From positions 32,711,524 through 32,775,523 of the forward strand of contig CAIIXF020000006.1 in NCBI GenBank assembly GCA_903813345.2: 64,000 nucleotides of DNA. Reading direction: 5' to 3'. The DNA is from Owenia fusiformis. Taxonomy: Eukaryota; Annelida; Polychaeta; Sabellida; Oweniidae. The notes under the pieces were generated by a model. It saw only the letters and a list, made by a program, of their open reading frames with translations, did no database searches and was not told where the DNA came from. This document shows positions 1 through 10,678 of the stretch, in pieces (position 1 is the first letter of the stretch; the number at the start of each line of letters is the position of its first letter). Made by a program: the position numbers and the translations under genes.

Positions 1-248
1 CCCTTGAAGTTGACTTGAAGTTGGATCCAGACCCTCGAGACATTCATGTTGTATTTCAGTATATCGGCAGTAAGTTCACTCAATGGAGTCAAATTACTCT
101 CCTGGGCGAAGTCCACTAAAAGCTTTGTACAAAGATTTTTCTTCGTATTTTGACTGTCTTTACTCTCTAAGAGACTAATAATATCCTCATCTTCAACGAA
201 ACGGCTAGTGCTAGCGGCGGCCATTTTATCGTCTGATAATGACGTCAT
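1..248 (-). CDS. N-terminal part of a Crypton/DUF3504-like protein, runs off the window
   Basis: Seen: reading leftwards from an ATG at 248-246, 82 codons stay open to the window edge with no stop. A second in-frame ATG at 224-222 lies in a better context (A at -3, G at +4, giving MAAAST). The peptide contains SRFVEDEDIISLLESKDSQN followed by TKK. From memory, the pattern 'acidic residues, then LL..KDS.NTKK' is the usual N-terminus of the multi-copy tyrosine-recombinase-related (Crypton/DUF3504, KCTD1/ZMYM-like) proteins of molluscs and other invertebrates. The recombinase core would lie outside the window, so activity cannot be judged. The last visible residues (after about 70) do not fit the expected continuation, so the frame may be degenerate or a splice site may be near. 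An inverted CCAAT box lies upstream at about 325-330. It could also be a host gene first exon. Confidence 0.4.
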   Translation of the reverse strand, partial: MTSLSDDKMAAASTSRFVEDEDIISLLESKDSQNTKKNLCTKLLVDFAQESNLTPLSELTADILKYNMNVSRVWIQLQVNFK

Positions 249-614
249 TTTAGTGGAATGCTGGGAATATTATTCACCGGCAATGCATTGCGCGGTGTAC
301 AGTTAAAATTATTCACCGCTCGTTGACCAATCAAAATCGAGTATTTCAACTGAGGTACTAACAATATAGAATTTACTCACAAAAACTTAGCCTCCGCATA
401 GAAAATTAAAAATAACAATAACTGCACTTTCAAAACAAAAACGAATGCCTCACACAAAGATGTGAATAAGATGAAGCCTCTTTGCTATAACTGAAGTCAC
501 AGAACTAGTATTCCACAAATCATATTGACTTTCCTGTATAGAATGCACAAAAAATAATCGTCCACTAATATAGTAGAGTAGTAAAATATCTTGAGTAAAA
601 ATGCCAAGATTTCA
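249..614. other. Non-coding stretch upstream of the 1-248 ORF
   Basis: No ORF or recognised element. The segment attattcaccg occurs twice (about 268-278 and 309-318), and a CCAAT motif (gaccaatcaaaat) lies at about 325-337, in the position of a promoter element for the leftward ORF at 1-248. The promoter role is inference. Confidence 0.2.
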
Positions 615-1554
615 AGTGCAACTCGCATGGACTAGTCGACATAGAGCTCAAACACAAATGAGTAATGCCTGAATTTAAAAGAATGATATAACCTTTTCGG
701 TATAGAACGCACGAAACTTATATCTTGCATAAAAAATAAAAATATGAAGCCTCTGTAGTATAATGTGAACCCACATAAACTAGCACTGCGTACAAATAAA
801 AAAAGTCGCACTCAAAGCGTAATACCTCATATATACCTCGTATAACCTCATTGAGAGCACTCTAAAAACGAATACCTCGTATAAAACTCAAAGGTGATAA
901 CTAGTCTCTCCGTCATACATCATATATATGAGAACCGGTCTTACAAAAAATGATTCGATGTCGTCTTCAAATATCGGAGGCTCTTCTGAAAGATTGGATG
1001 TGTGCAACACTATAGATTTCTCCCAATTCCTATCGGGACTTTGCACGCGATGGGTGAGTTGATATGATTGATAGGGTCACACCTTGGAACAACGATACAT
1101 ATCGTGAACACAGATGATAAAATATAGATAGTCAATGAAATAAAATATAAATGAGTACCTTTAATTACGTATAATTCACAATCTCGCCCTGCTGAATGAA
1201 ATCGTCTCTAACGGTGTCACTCATCCATCACGAAGGTTGGTTTCTGGTTCTTATTAATGACAGTATGGCTCTCACTTATAAATTTACATTAAGAATAGAA
1301 CGAACATTTGTCAAGTTATGATCGAAACAAAACTAAACCTTGTCTTCGCAAGGGACAGTTCAAAAAACTAAATTACTATCTTGAATTTCAAAAATCTTGC
1401 TCTACTGCATGAAATCGTCCTGAATATAGTCACTCATCAACCACGAAAGTTGATTTCTGGTTTCTTTATCAATCATTCTAGCGTTCTCATTTATAAAACA
1501 ATCGATAATTAAAACTGACATATATTATAATGCATTCAATGTTTACTTTCTTAC
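615..1554 (+). repeat. Interspersed repeat, copy 1 (second copy at 32370-33145)
   Basis: From 930 to 1554 this matches 32527-33145 in direct orientation with only scattered substitutions and small indels. A looser match continues outward: 615-665 resembles 32370-32425, sharing aagtgcaaytcgcatgg and acaaatgartaatgcctga. Both copies stop at the same motif, gtttactttcttac. Between 690 and 930 copy 1 has extra degenerate segments missing from copy 2. No coding potential or clear terminal inverted repeat is seen, so the class is unknown. Confidence 0.8.
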
Positions 1555-2040
1555 AACATTGCATGCTTATTTTGTTGTGGGAGCACAGCATTGTGACACT
1601 GTGATATATGCGACGCATTTGACTGCGCCTTCTTTATTCCTCGATGCAAATCATCTAGTTTAAAAATGTAAACATTCCAATACCAAATTAGATTAATTAT
1701 TTAAATGATACATCCTTTATATTTTTATTTGATTACGTTTTGAATATCATTAACAATAATCCGTTGTTTGACCCTTGAAAACGCAAGAAATATTTCCGTG
1801 AATATATTGTTTCTATAAGTACAAAACTAATACGTTACTAATTATAGATTTTTCTGAATATTTCGCATAATTTGGTCACATCTGCTCTGTCTTATTTTTT
1901 TCTAAATAATAAAACGTTGAAAAGTACCCTAGTGCAATGCACTAATTGAAAAATGACATTTAAGTTAAGATAGTATTATATTTCTATGTAATCCTAATCC
2001 TGTAAATTATATATAAGTTTCGATTTACAATTCGAGTCTT
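1555..2040. other. A+T-rich stretch with nothing recognised
   Basis: No ORF of note, no tandem or inverted repeat that I can support. Confidence 0.3.
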
Positions 2041-2262
2041 ATAAAATGCACTAAAATGCGCATGAAAAGTTTCACGTTTTTTGACCTCTTGTGGTGACAG
2101 ACATAATGCGACCCGAAAGCCTTAATATTTTTTACCAAATGGCATTTTAAAAGCATAAGGACATATGCCCCTCCCTAAATATCGGTTCAAATGTCGTTAT
2201 GCATATATGGTGCCACGGATTTGTAATATCTATGAGCCATACCATGGACTATTATTGTTTTC
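2041..2262 (-). repeat. Old interspersed repeat family R1, copy on minus strand
   Basis: Its reverse complement starts with agtccatggtatgrc and ends with ggtcaaaaaacgt. It aligns with the starts of 49817-50240 and 53826-54320 and with 28232-28425. Shared landmarks in order are the ccatggtatg start, gtggcacc, aacgacatttgaa, ttttaaaatgccattt and ctttcgggtcg. Copies differ by many substitutions and small indels, so the family is old. Confidence 0.65.
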
Positions 2263-2807
2263 GGATTATCCTAATCCCAAAGTTATTAAGTTTTCCTTTT
2301 TAGAGGTAAATCATTCCTTACAATAAATTGTAATTTTGCCATAAAAGGTGAAATAAAATGCTGCATTTTTTGCAAAAATTGCGTCAGAATTAGGGAAAAT
2401 TGGTGAAGATGGGTGGATTAGGGACAGCTTAAGAGATAATCCAATCAACTTGATTATCATCCTAATGTCATTTATTGAAGATAAGACATGGATCTAACAT
2501 AAACATTAGTTTTTGTGGTTAAATTATTCTTAGAACTAAAGATATAGCCCTTTGAAAAATGCTTGCCATATCTTACGTAGCTATTTATTTTGGTACCATA
2601 CATATTTCTTAGTCATGAAATTTTCAGAAATTATAAGCCCCAACCAAATATTACTGAAAATGGACAAAATGTGATTTTCAATATCCGCTTTCCTCTGAGA
2701 ATTTTTTAAGCTGCAGTCTTAAAAAACTAATATTTTCTGACTTTGTTCAATTTTGAATCCCACACATTATGGCTGAAAACTAGCATCCTAACCTTTGTTA
2801 CCCCCCT
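2263..2807. other. A+T-rich stretch with nothing recognised
   Basis: No supported gene or repeat. Confidence 0.3.
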
Positions 2808-3543
2808 ATCACACCAAACTAGTTCTTACCCGTTCTTGCCAGTCCTACGAAAACGTCTGAAATATGTCTGAAATAATTAGCTTCTTCGTTCTTAAACAGT
2901 CTCCAATACGTCCATCTCGTTCGCAGTTCGTTCAGGTCGCACCGCGTCGGTGTGCAACGTCGTAGAACGCGTCCCTTAGTCTAGAAGGTCAACATGACCT
3001 GATTACAGAACGGTATGGTCGCCATCGAATTTTGAATCGATTCAAAATTCTAAAATCACATTCCCGTCTGAGAACGTTCATAAAGTTCGTAAATAGACCT
3101 TAGAAAGTTGCAGCTACGTTCATTCCGTTCGCACACAGTTTAAAACCAGTTTTGAAGAACGCAGTGGCAATTTGTTTGGTGTGATAGCTATGTTTTTGCT
3201 AACTCGTTAATAAGCAGTGTTGAATACGTTCTTAATCAGTTTAAACCCGTTTGCAATTAGTTCTACCTCGTTCTCAACACGTCCTCAGACAGTTCAACTC
3301 GTTGTTAAAACGTCCCTAGTAGGATTGAAGTACGACGGTTCCGTTGTCACTCGTTCTAATTGTAGAACGTGACGACCACGAGAACATTTTGAGCATTGTC
3401 TAAGTTCTAGAGGACCTACCCGTTCGAGTACGTTCGATGAAGTTTGTAAATAGATCCCAAACGGTTCTTAGTAGGTCCAGTCCGTTCGCACACAGTTGAA
3501 GCCCGTTTTCTTAGAACGTAGTGAGAACTAGGTTGGTGTGATA
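2808..3543. mobile_element. Small DNA element with 21-bp terminal inverted repeats and two internal units
   Basis: The left end ctatcacaccaaactagttct (21 bases, split here as ctatcacacc + aaactagttct) is matched with one mismatch by the reverse complement of 3523-3543. The same ggtgtgatag end also occurs internally at about 3178-3189. The two halves share a long segment, including cgttcgcacacagtt in both, so the element is a tandem pair of related units. The whole segment is unusually dense in CGTTC/GTTCG motifs and richer in CpG than its flanks. No transposase is encoded, so it is a non-autonomous element of unknown superfamily. Confidence 0.55.
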
Positions 3544-4187
3544 GTAGGGTTAGTTGCAAAGTTATTGTGATCCAAAGAAATGTGCTAAGCTTCCACAGAC
3601 AAAAACATTTTCCAGTGAAATCGCGAACATACCCCTATATGATCTTGAAATGTCAATATCTTCATAAATCATGGACCAATTCTAATGAAATATGGCTCAA
3701 AACATTGAATGTTGGATTTTTTGATTTTTTAAAGATATTTGATGAAGGGGTTCTCAGATTCCTGGTCACAGGGGGCAACTTCCTTCCATAAGAGGCCCCC
3801 TCTAATTGGTGTAGGTAACATACCCAGAACTGTTGAACGGTTAACACTGATTCAAAATGATCAATGAAAGTGTTAAATGTGTTTTCTGCTTAAACAATGT
3901 CCCTTTTGTCATATGGTAGGGTTTTAAACTTGTATTTTTTTCATTTTTTTCATTTTTTCTTTGTATCTCTAACTGAAAGCTGTTTAAGATCATTCAATGT
4001 GTTTCAGTAATTTCTGTGAATCACATTGGTAAACTTTTGTACAATATCTAATTTTCAGGCATGTTTGTTAAACAGAATTTAAGGCTGAGAATAAATTATG
4101 GCATCGACCAAAATTTTAGACCTTTCTCTACAACATGTGATAGTATGAGTCAATTCATGCATGTATTAAGGAAAATATAGCCTGTTG
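3544..4187. other. Stretch without recognised genes
   Basis: Short overlapping ORFs on both strands at 3567-3847 have no recognisable motif. Nothing else is supported. Confidence 0.3.
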
Positions 4188-4221
4188 CAGGGGTTCACTT
4201 TTTTGGACCACCCTGTATATG
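4188..4221 (+). mobile_element. Solo end of a mariner-type element
   Basis: The motif cttttttggaccaccctgta is nearly identical to the right end of the element at 44781-45396 (ttttttggtccaccctgta) and is followed by ta. No partner inverted repeat was found upstream, so this is a truncated end or a chance match. Confidence 0.35.
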
Positions 4222-4375
4222 GCTGCCTCGTGCACGAAAGGCCTTTAGGGGACTTTTTGTATCGATAATCAACAAGAAAACTGTAATCGTATCGACGGAG
4301 ATTATAAAACCTGTCTCGATGTATTGTGACCAAATAGATAGATGGGCGGACGGGTGCACAAACAGACGGACGGAG

Positions 4376-5034
4376 AGTTAATCCGCGAATTGTACCTTCA
4401 TAACTAAATTTGATTTACATTATGCAAAGCAGCGTTTACCACGTCTACGTGATCATCAAAATAAGAATCACAATATTTCTATTTTAGAAGCTATAGCGGT
4501 TAGAGTAATTTTGACATGTATGTTTTTTGTTAGAAAGAGAAATCAATTCGAGGGTGAGAAAGTACAATCATTCCAATGTTATGTCCTGCCTTATGCTCCA
4601 TCCATTATGCCTTGAACGTTTCTATCACTCATATGATCTCAATGAAAAAAAGTCAAATATTTCCAGATAATTACAAATGTGCTATTGATCCGGTGCGAAA
4701 GGAAACGCAAGAAATTTCTGGTCCAGTGTAAGAAAACAAACTGCTCTGCTGAAGCTTTCCATCAATTAGCTTTGATAGGCAACTCGCTAAATACTCAATT
4801 TCTCATTTCGCATGAAACTTTGCATACTAAAATCAGAGAATAAGAGGCTGAAATGCGATATTTGATGTTTAAGAACTGATTCTATAACGAGGCAGTCATT
4901 AACTTAAGTTTTCAGTTCTCGAATAAGCACAACTTCAGTGATACGTCCTTACGGGGAACAATGGCTGACTGATTCTGAATTCCATAAATGCAACTCTCCG
5001 CGAATTTAATTTACATTATGCAAAGCAACGTTTA
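4376..5034. repeat. Short direct duplication, copies at 4376-4443 and 4981-5034
   Basis: Both ends contain ccgcgaattt/ccgcgaattg followed by tttacattatgcaaagcarcg and tttaccac. The first copy has about 15 extra bases. The sequence between them (4444-4980) has no recognised gene. Confidence 0.5.
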
Positions 5035-5035
5035 C

Positions 5036-5096
5036 CACTCTCTTTCTCTCTCCCTCCCCTCTCTCTCTTTCTCTCTCTCTCTCCCTCTCTTTATTA
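5036..5096. repeat. (CT)n-rich microsatellite
   Basis: A pyrimidine tract of CTCT/CCCT/TTTCT runs of about 60 bp. It creates a leucine/serine-rich spurious ORF. Confidence 0.9.
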
Positions 5097-5595
5097 CAAC
5101 GGTGCTGGATACGCGTACCTCAAGGTATAGTATCCAGATAAGTGCATCAATGGAATGTGCTATTTTCCCCTTCAACATCAACATTGATCCAGGTAAAACT
5201 CTCGGATTTCATTAGATGCTGCTGACCTTGCTTCAGGTATTTTATATAAGATTGGAATGCACGAAGAAAGATTGAACGTGTTTATCATATCATTGGATTC
5301 CTGTTGCTTAAGCTGATTATGCCATAAAACTAGTGATAAAGAAATGCCATTCGCAGAAACCTTTCAGTTCTACCAGATTTTTTTCCTATAATTGGTGCAT
5401 TTATATAGAAACTGAATAAAGCACATGAACATGTCTACTTATTTAATCAGTGAATGAATGACTAAAATGCATTTGGAGCAAAGCATATGTATTTTTCTTG
5501 GAATGAGATCTAAAATTGTGGCGTGGAAGTACAATAACTAAACTGGGGAAATTGAACAAGTTCAATTTCAGACTCCAGATGACAGATTTGTTTTT
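5097..5595. other. Stretch with nothing recognised
   Basis: No supported gene or repeat. Confidence 0.3.
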
Positions 5596-5728
5596 AGCTT
5601 ATAAAATATAAATAAATATATAAATAAGTAGATAAACAAATAGATAAAATAGGTAAACAAATAGACAATTAAATAGATTAATAAACAGATAAATAATTAA
5701 TGAAATGGGATAGATAGATGAATTGATT
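5596..5728. repeat. A/T-rich simple repeat (ATAAATA/ATAGATA)
   Basis: Irregular repeats of ataaata, agataaac and atagatag. It lies just beyond the presumed 3' end of the minus-strand LINE, where non-LTR elements often end in simple repeats. Confidence 0.75.
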
Positions 5729-6153
5729 TTTCAATATATTCAATGCTTTATTGTACTAAAAATCCCTTCCGGGCAAGTGTACAGCAAACAAACATGATAA
5801 AACAAAAACTAAAACTATACATACAACTATAATAACATACAATGCAAATTTTACATGGCATATAATGACAGTATAATGCGATTGACTGATCATTAGATAT
5901 ACCAACCACTACTTTTAGCCTACATGTATATATTTATAGTTCTATGTAAGTTCATCTCTCTGGTTAATATATTTATATTTATAAATTTATAATTCTGGTT
6001 TATATATTTATATTTTTAATATAGTTGATCTATTTTCAATTATTTCATAAAGGTATTTTGCAAAGGTGATACACGTGGTACCCTCAGCATTAAACATATA
6101 ATAAGCATTTTCTTCGGGAGTCAATACTTAGATTTGGGCAAATTATTCATATC
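5729..6153 (-). mobile_element. 3' untranslated tail of the minus-strand LINE
   Basis: It follows the C-terminal coding fragment at 6154-6546. On the minus strand a polyadenylation signal AATAAA is present at 5752-5747, shortly before the simple repeat that ends the element. This is consistent with a transcribed retrotransposon 3' end. The assignment is inferred from position. Confidence 0.45.
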
Positions 6154-6546
6154 TCATTTTTTCCAATTTTTGGCATTCAAATGAGTTTCCGTACCAGTGT
6201 TGATTTTACATAATTTGCATTTTCTTTGATCTCTCGGGATTATTGGTCTTGTATATCTTCCTCGCTCTATTTCTAAATTGTGTGCACTTATTCTTAATCG
6301 CGTCATAGATTTCCTATGTTCAGCGTTCTTTATTAAATCCAAATATCGTTCTTTTCCCCATCGTTGTTTGATATTATTCAAAAATTCTAATTTCCCTTTA
6401 TTATCATTGACAGTTTTCTCCCAATATTTTATATATCTCTTTTCAAGGATTTTCTTAATATTAAGCGGTTTGCTATTCATGTAATTTGTATCTTGTGTAT
6501 CTTGTGTCACAGTACCATGATTAAGGAATAAATAATGATAGGCCAT
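6154..6546 (-). pseudogene. C-terminal fragment of a LINE ORF2 protein
   Basis: This open frame of 130 codons contains HNLEIERGRYTRPIIPRDQR followed by KCKLCKINTGTETH. A conserved pattern of this kind (H.L.IE.GRY..P..R..R.C..C, then an E.H motif) closes the ORF2 proteins of many animal non-LTR retrotransposons after the reverse transcriptase. The final cysteine/histidine motif is incomplete, so the protein end is decayed. The first seven residues come from the palindrome at 6525-6683 and are not LINE sequence proper. It is collinear with the larger LINE relic at 8108-10112 and separated from it by an insertion of about 1.5 kb. Clade (Jockey/CR1/I-like) is not resolved. Confidence 0.65.
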
Positions 6547-6683
6547 TCAATATGGTGAAATTCAGCACGAGTTGGACAGAATGTTGTACAAAGCACGAAC
6601 CGAAGGTGAGTGCATTTGTACTAACATTCTGTCCAACGAGTGCTGAATTTCACCATATTGAATGGCCTATCATTATTTATTCC
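6525..6683. repeat. 159-bp near-perfect palindrome
   Basis: Arms of about 70 bp run from ggaataaataatgatagg at the left to its reverse complement at the right end, with a loop of about 20 bases around 6600. The left arm touches the LINE coding fragment. There is no clear target duplication; the flanks gattaa and gattca are only similar. Confidence 0.85.
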
Positions 6684-7059
6684 GATTCAAACATAAAAAT
6701 TAGTAAAAGTCGTGTCTGTGGAACGGGCATGAAGGAAGAATACGCATGCTGTCAAGATTCTGAAGTCGGAGTCCCGGACAGAGCCCCAGATGTGCAGCTG
6801 AGATGTGACGTCACTCAAAACAATGCAAATTGCAGATTGAATAGAGCATGGTCGTGCATCTATGGAGAATTAGAGAACGTTCTATATTGGCTATGCTGCA
6901 TCCTGATTGGTTGAGAAATTCGAATAGAGCACGGTCATGTTTGAATGGTTGATTATGAACTTTTGATAGTTCAATGCTATCTGCATATGCATTAATTAGT
7001 AATGAACTCGTTCCTTCATTTTCTATATGTATGGTGTCAGAAATGGCTCAAAATTCAAT
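6684..7059. other. Unassigned segment with CCAAT and CRE-like motifs
   Basis: The segment contains tgacgtcac at about 6808 and tgattggttga at about 6905. The open frame at 6552-6914 crosses the palindrome and has no recognisable domain. Part of the insertion that splits the LINE. Confidence 0.25.
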
Positions 7060-8106
7060 GTTAGTTTTACATCATGATATATTTTAAAAATTTGAAATAT
7101 ATTTAAAACGTCAAATAATAAAACATGTATCAAATTAAAGAAAATCTAAAATCAAAGCATTTCTTTCAATAACATCAAATAAGGAAAAAAAAGTTCAAAG
7201 TAAATGTTGAGAACTTCACATAAGAAAAACGTATGTCGAATAAGAAAATAAACTCATTGTTCTTTAGTTGAAAGCAATAAGTACAGGACATCAAACCGAC
7301 TTTTATGTACAAATTTTTATTCATTTTTAATGGTTGAACTTTTCATTTTGGTATTTGATGTATACATTTTTCTCATTCGAACTTTTCATTTTTCTATTCA
7401 AACAGTTCGGTATTTCGTACTTTTCTATTCAAACTGTTCGGCAATTCAATAATTCATCACGCGCATGCGCAGTTCACCAACATTTCATTTATGTAGCGGG
7501 AAAAAGGTGAGCACTAGATTTTCTCTTATTTTTCTGAATTTATGTCCATGCAATGGTATTATATGGATCCGTGTTGCGCATGCGCAAACTCCAGAATGCC
7601 GAACTGTTTGAATAGAAAAATAGCTTGCAAGTGTTGATTCTTAGTTCGAACTTTTATCAAATTTTGGTTTGAACATTTTAACATTTAGGTTTAAACTTTT
7701 GGATCGAAAATTAAAGGATGCATATTTGAACTTTTTAGTTTCGATGTTTTTGAATCCAGGAAATCGAACATTGAAGCTAATATTGCTTTTACTTTTTCAG
7801 TGTTTGACCTCGATTTTTTTAGTTTAGTTTTCGCTATTGGAAGTTGTTTTTTCTCAGTTTGATAGATGTTTAATTGCTCATTTAAAGTATCAAACACTGA
7901 AGATTTATTTTTATACAAACATTACTAAAATTGAATAAAGACTTTGAAAGTTTGAATTAAAAATGTAATATCAAACAAGAAATATGAATTATCAAACGTT
8001 GAATTGAAAAAATCGGACAAAAATGTGAAAGTTTGAATTGATAAATGAAAATTCAAACAAGAAAATTGAAATATCAAATATGAAATTGAAAATATCGAAT
8101 AAAGAC
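7060..8106. repeat. Degenerate A/T-rich repeat field with inverted symmetry
   Basis: Many loose repeats of motifs like ttcgaactttt, atcaaa, attgaaa and aatatcaaa. An inverted pair, ttttctattcaaactgttcgg near 7420 and ccgaactgtttgaatagaaaa near 7600, brackets a unique core. That core carries tgcgcatgcgca-type motifs at about 7461 and 7577. No coding capacity. It separates the two LINE fragments, so it arrived after the LINE or is part of a compound insertion. Confidence 0.5.
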
Positions 8107-8107
8107 G

Positions 8108-10112
8108 CTAAAAAATGCCATTTATATGATCTAAGTATTTAACTTGTTGGTAAAATATATTGATAAACAGAGGGAATCTACCTAATTCAGCCATCGGAGC
8201 TAAATTACTCGTTTTTCTATGCACCCCTATTAAAAACTTCAAGAACGATAGATGTAGTAATTCCGTTGGAAGTGACTTGTCATATTTCATTTCAAAGCCA
8301 AATTCTTTATTTTTCAGAAGATCTTTATTAGTTATTAGACCAGTACCCCAGATTTCAAATCCATGTAATAATAATTTCAGACATAAGGTTAGGTTTATAT
8401 CACCGTGTGTAAGCATACTTATCAATTTGAATTTTGCCTTTTCTGCCTTTTCTTTGATAAAGATTGCAGCTTGTTTCATCGATCCGCTTGCATGAAATTC
8501 CATACCCAAGTAAGTATACTTTGATACGTTTTCAATTACCTGGTCCCCAATGTAGAATATATCATTACATCGTTTACCACTTTTATTAAACATTACAATT
8601 TTTGTTTTATCAGTATTGATATCTAGGTTCCATTGTTTACAATAACTGTTTAATTTTTTCAATTGTATGTCCATATCAGTTTTATTTGCAGTAATTATGG
8701 CTAAATCATCTGCAAATAGCAGACAACTTATTTTTTGTTTTTGTAATTTTAAGTCTGATTCAAGTGTTAATTCTTCAACGACACCATTGATATAAATATT
8801 AAACATTAATGGACTAAGGGGGTCCCCCTGTGTTTTACCATGTGATAAAAATGACCTCGAATTCCTGCTTGAAGAAGTTTGAGATACAGCCCGTTATGCC
8901 ATATCGTATCAAATGCTTTTCTTAGATCTACAAAGCAAATATACATTTTCTTTTTCTCAAAGTGTATAAATCTGTCAATAAGTGTACGAATAATAAACAT
9001 GTGGTCTGTGGTTCGTGACTATTTCTTGAAGCCAATCTGGTTTTCCTGTAACATTTGATTTTCTTGAACATAGTTATATAAACGATTATTCATTATTATG
9101 GAGAACAATTTTGACAAGCAGTCTGATATAAAAAGTCCACGATAATTTCCAGGATCACTTGAATTACCCTTCTTGAAAACAGTTATTATTGATGATACAT
9201 TCCACTCTTTTGGGAAGAGTGTATTTGAAAACATTGTATTAAACATCTTTAAAATAATGTTCCCTATCACAGGGTATGATGTTTTTATCATTTCATAACT
9301 GACACCATTATGGCCAGTCGCCTTTTTATTTTTCAGGCCTTTCACTGCTTGCCAAAGCTCTTATCCGTTATAAATTATCAAACGTTGTATCATTTTTCAA
9401 AACCTTTATTTTCTCATCCATATTAGTGTCATTTGATTTATCTGTAAAAAGTTTGGAATAGTGATCATACCAGCCCCGAGGCGATATATCATTACCGTCA
9501 CTACTTTTTTCATTATTTCTCATTTTGTCCAATAGTTCCCAATATTCTTTAGGGTCTGTTTCATACAGATATATTTAATAGATATTTAAAATAATTGTGT
9601 CTAACACAGCTATCATTTGGATTTTTCTGACCAAGGGATTTTACTTTCTTTTTTAATTTAACACAGTCATTGTCATACCATTTATTTGATTTTAATTGTT
9701 TCCTCTTACCTGGCATCTTTTTCTTTTTCAGTGTAAGTTTCGCTGCATTTATAAATATACTTTCAACTTTAGTATTTATGGAATTTATGTTTAAATTATG
9801 TAAATTTCTAAGATCTTCCGTAATTTGGTTAATTAACCCAATATTAGTTTGACTTGTTAATGTATCTGCGAAATTTTTAGTTTGTGTTGGGTCCCACTTA
9901 AATTTATTAACAGCAATCCGTTTGATAACTCTGTCATCACTACCACAAATTTCTTGCTTCAACTTTGTTACCTTATTTACCCTCAGAAGCAGTGATATCA
10001 TACAATGATCAGTCAAATCTGTCAGATATTCACTTATTCTAAAGTACATTATACTTTTGAGCATTTTCTGCTCAAAGAGTAGAGAGCTAGATTCAAAGCA
10101 CCATTCCTGCAA
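8108..10112 (-). pseudogene. LINE (non-LTR retrotransposon) ORF2 relic: endonuclease end, reverse transcriptase
   Basis: Read 10112 to 8108, the pieces are collinear with an ORF2 protein. At 10112-9561 lie the last endonuclease residues (TDLTDHCMISLLL, fitting the SDH motif) and a basic linker. At 9345-9019 are the first reverse transcriptase motifs (KNKKATGHNGVSYEMIK, FKKGNSSDPGNYRGL). At 9000-8806 is motif A (CFVDLRKAFDTIWHNGLYLK). At 8806-8108 are the catalytic FADD (residues 31-34 of that open frame) and the thumb with AELGRFPL. The product would copy its own RNA into DNA. The frame is broken by a stop near 9365, by changes around 9010 and by a frameshift just before the FADD segment (about 8806-8840). 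The 5' half, including most of the endonuclease, is missing, as is usual for truncated LINE copies. Inactive. Confidence 0.88.
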
Positions 10113-10478
10113 GTTTCAAATGAAAATATTAAAAAACGCGCGCATATGAGAACCGCAACTTTCTATGTCTGCACTGACAAAAACTTGAAATCCCCGCTGT
10201 AAAGATATAGTCCCACGCGGATGTGCACGTCATAAAACTGATGGGTTAAGGCAATTTGTCTTCCTACTGTTCGGAATTAGCTTTTTTCCAAGGAACGTGA
10301 TGAAAAAAACCGGGCAAAAATATTGAAGGACAACCGAAAAAATCGAAAAAATGACAAAGTACTATACTGGATTTGACCTAATTTTTGACATTTGACCTAG
10401 ATAAAAATTTGATTCCATTTTCCACCAACTAGACATAGTACCTTAACTGACCATATAATAGTCTTTGTTGAATAGTAC
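10113..10478. other. Stretch upstream of the LINE truncation point
   Basis: No gene recognised. The LINE breaks off near 10090-10112. Confidence 0.3.
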
Positions 10479-10507
10479 AATAACGTCATTTCGAAGGGCA
10501 ACATTAT

Positions 10508-10678
10508 ACAAATAGTGACTGCCATTGAGGGCAATAGTGTAAATTATTTCCCCGAGGGAATATCCTCTACAATGTACTATTCCCGAAGCCGCAGGCTGGG
10601 GGAATAGTACATTGTAGAGGATATTCCCAAGGGGAAATCATTTACACTATTGCTCGAAATTAGGCAGTCACTATTTGT
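10508..10678. repeat. 171-bp hairpin, family H1 copy 1
   Basis: Arms run from acaaatagtgactgcc to its reverse complement ggcagtcactatttgt around the loop near 10590. The sequence is closely similar to 27519-27691, including the following ttttattatatacc on the right side in both copies. Confidence 0.9.

Noticed and set aside
6552-6914. 120-codon cysteine-rich ORF that might look secreted
   Set aside because: It begins inside the 6525-6683 palindrome and has no signal peptide or recognised cysteine pattern.
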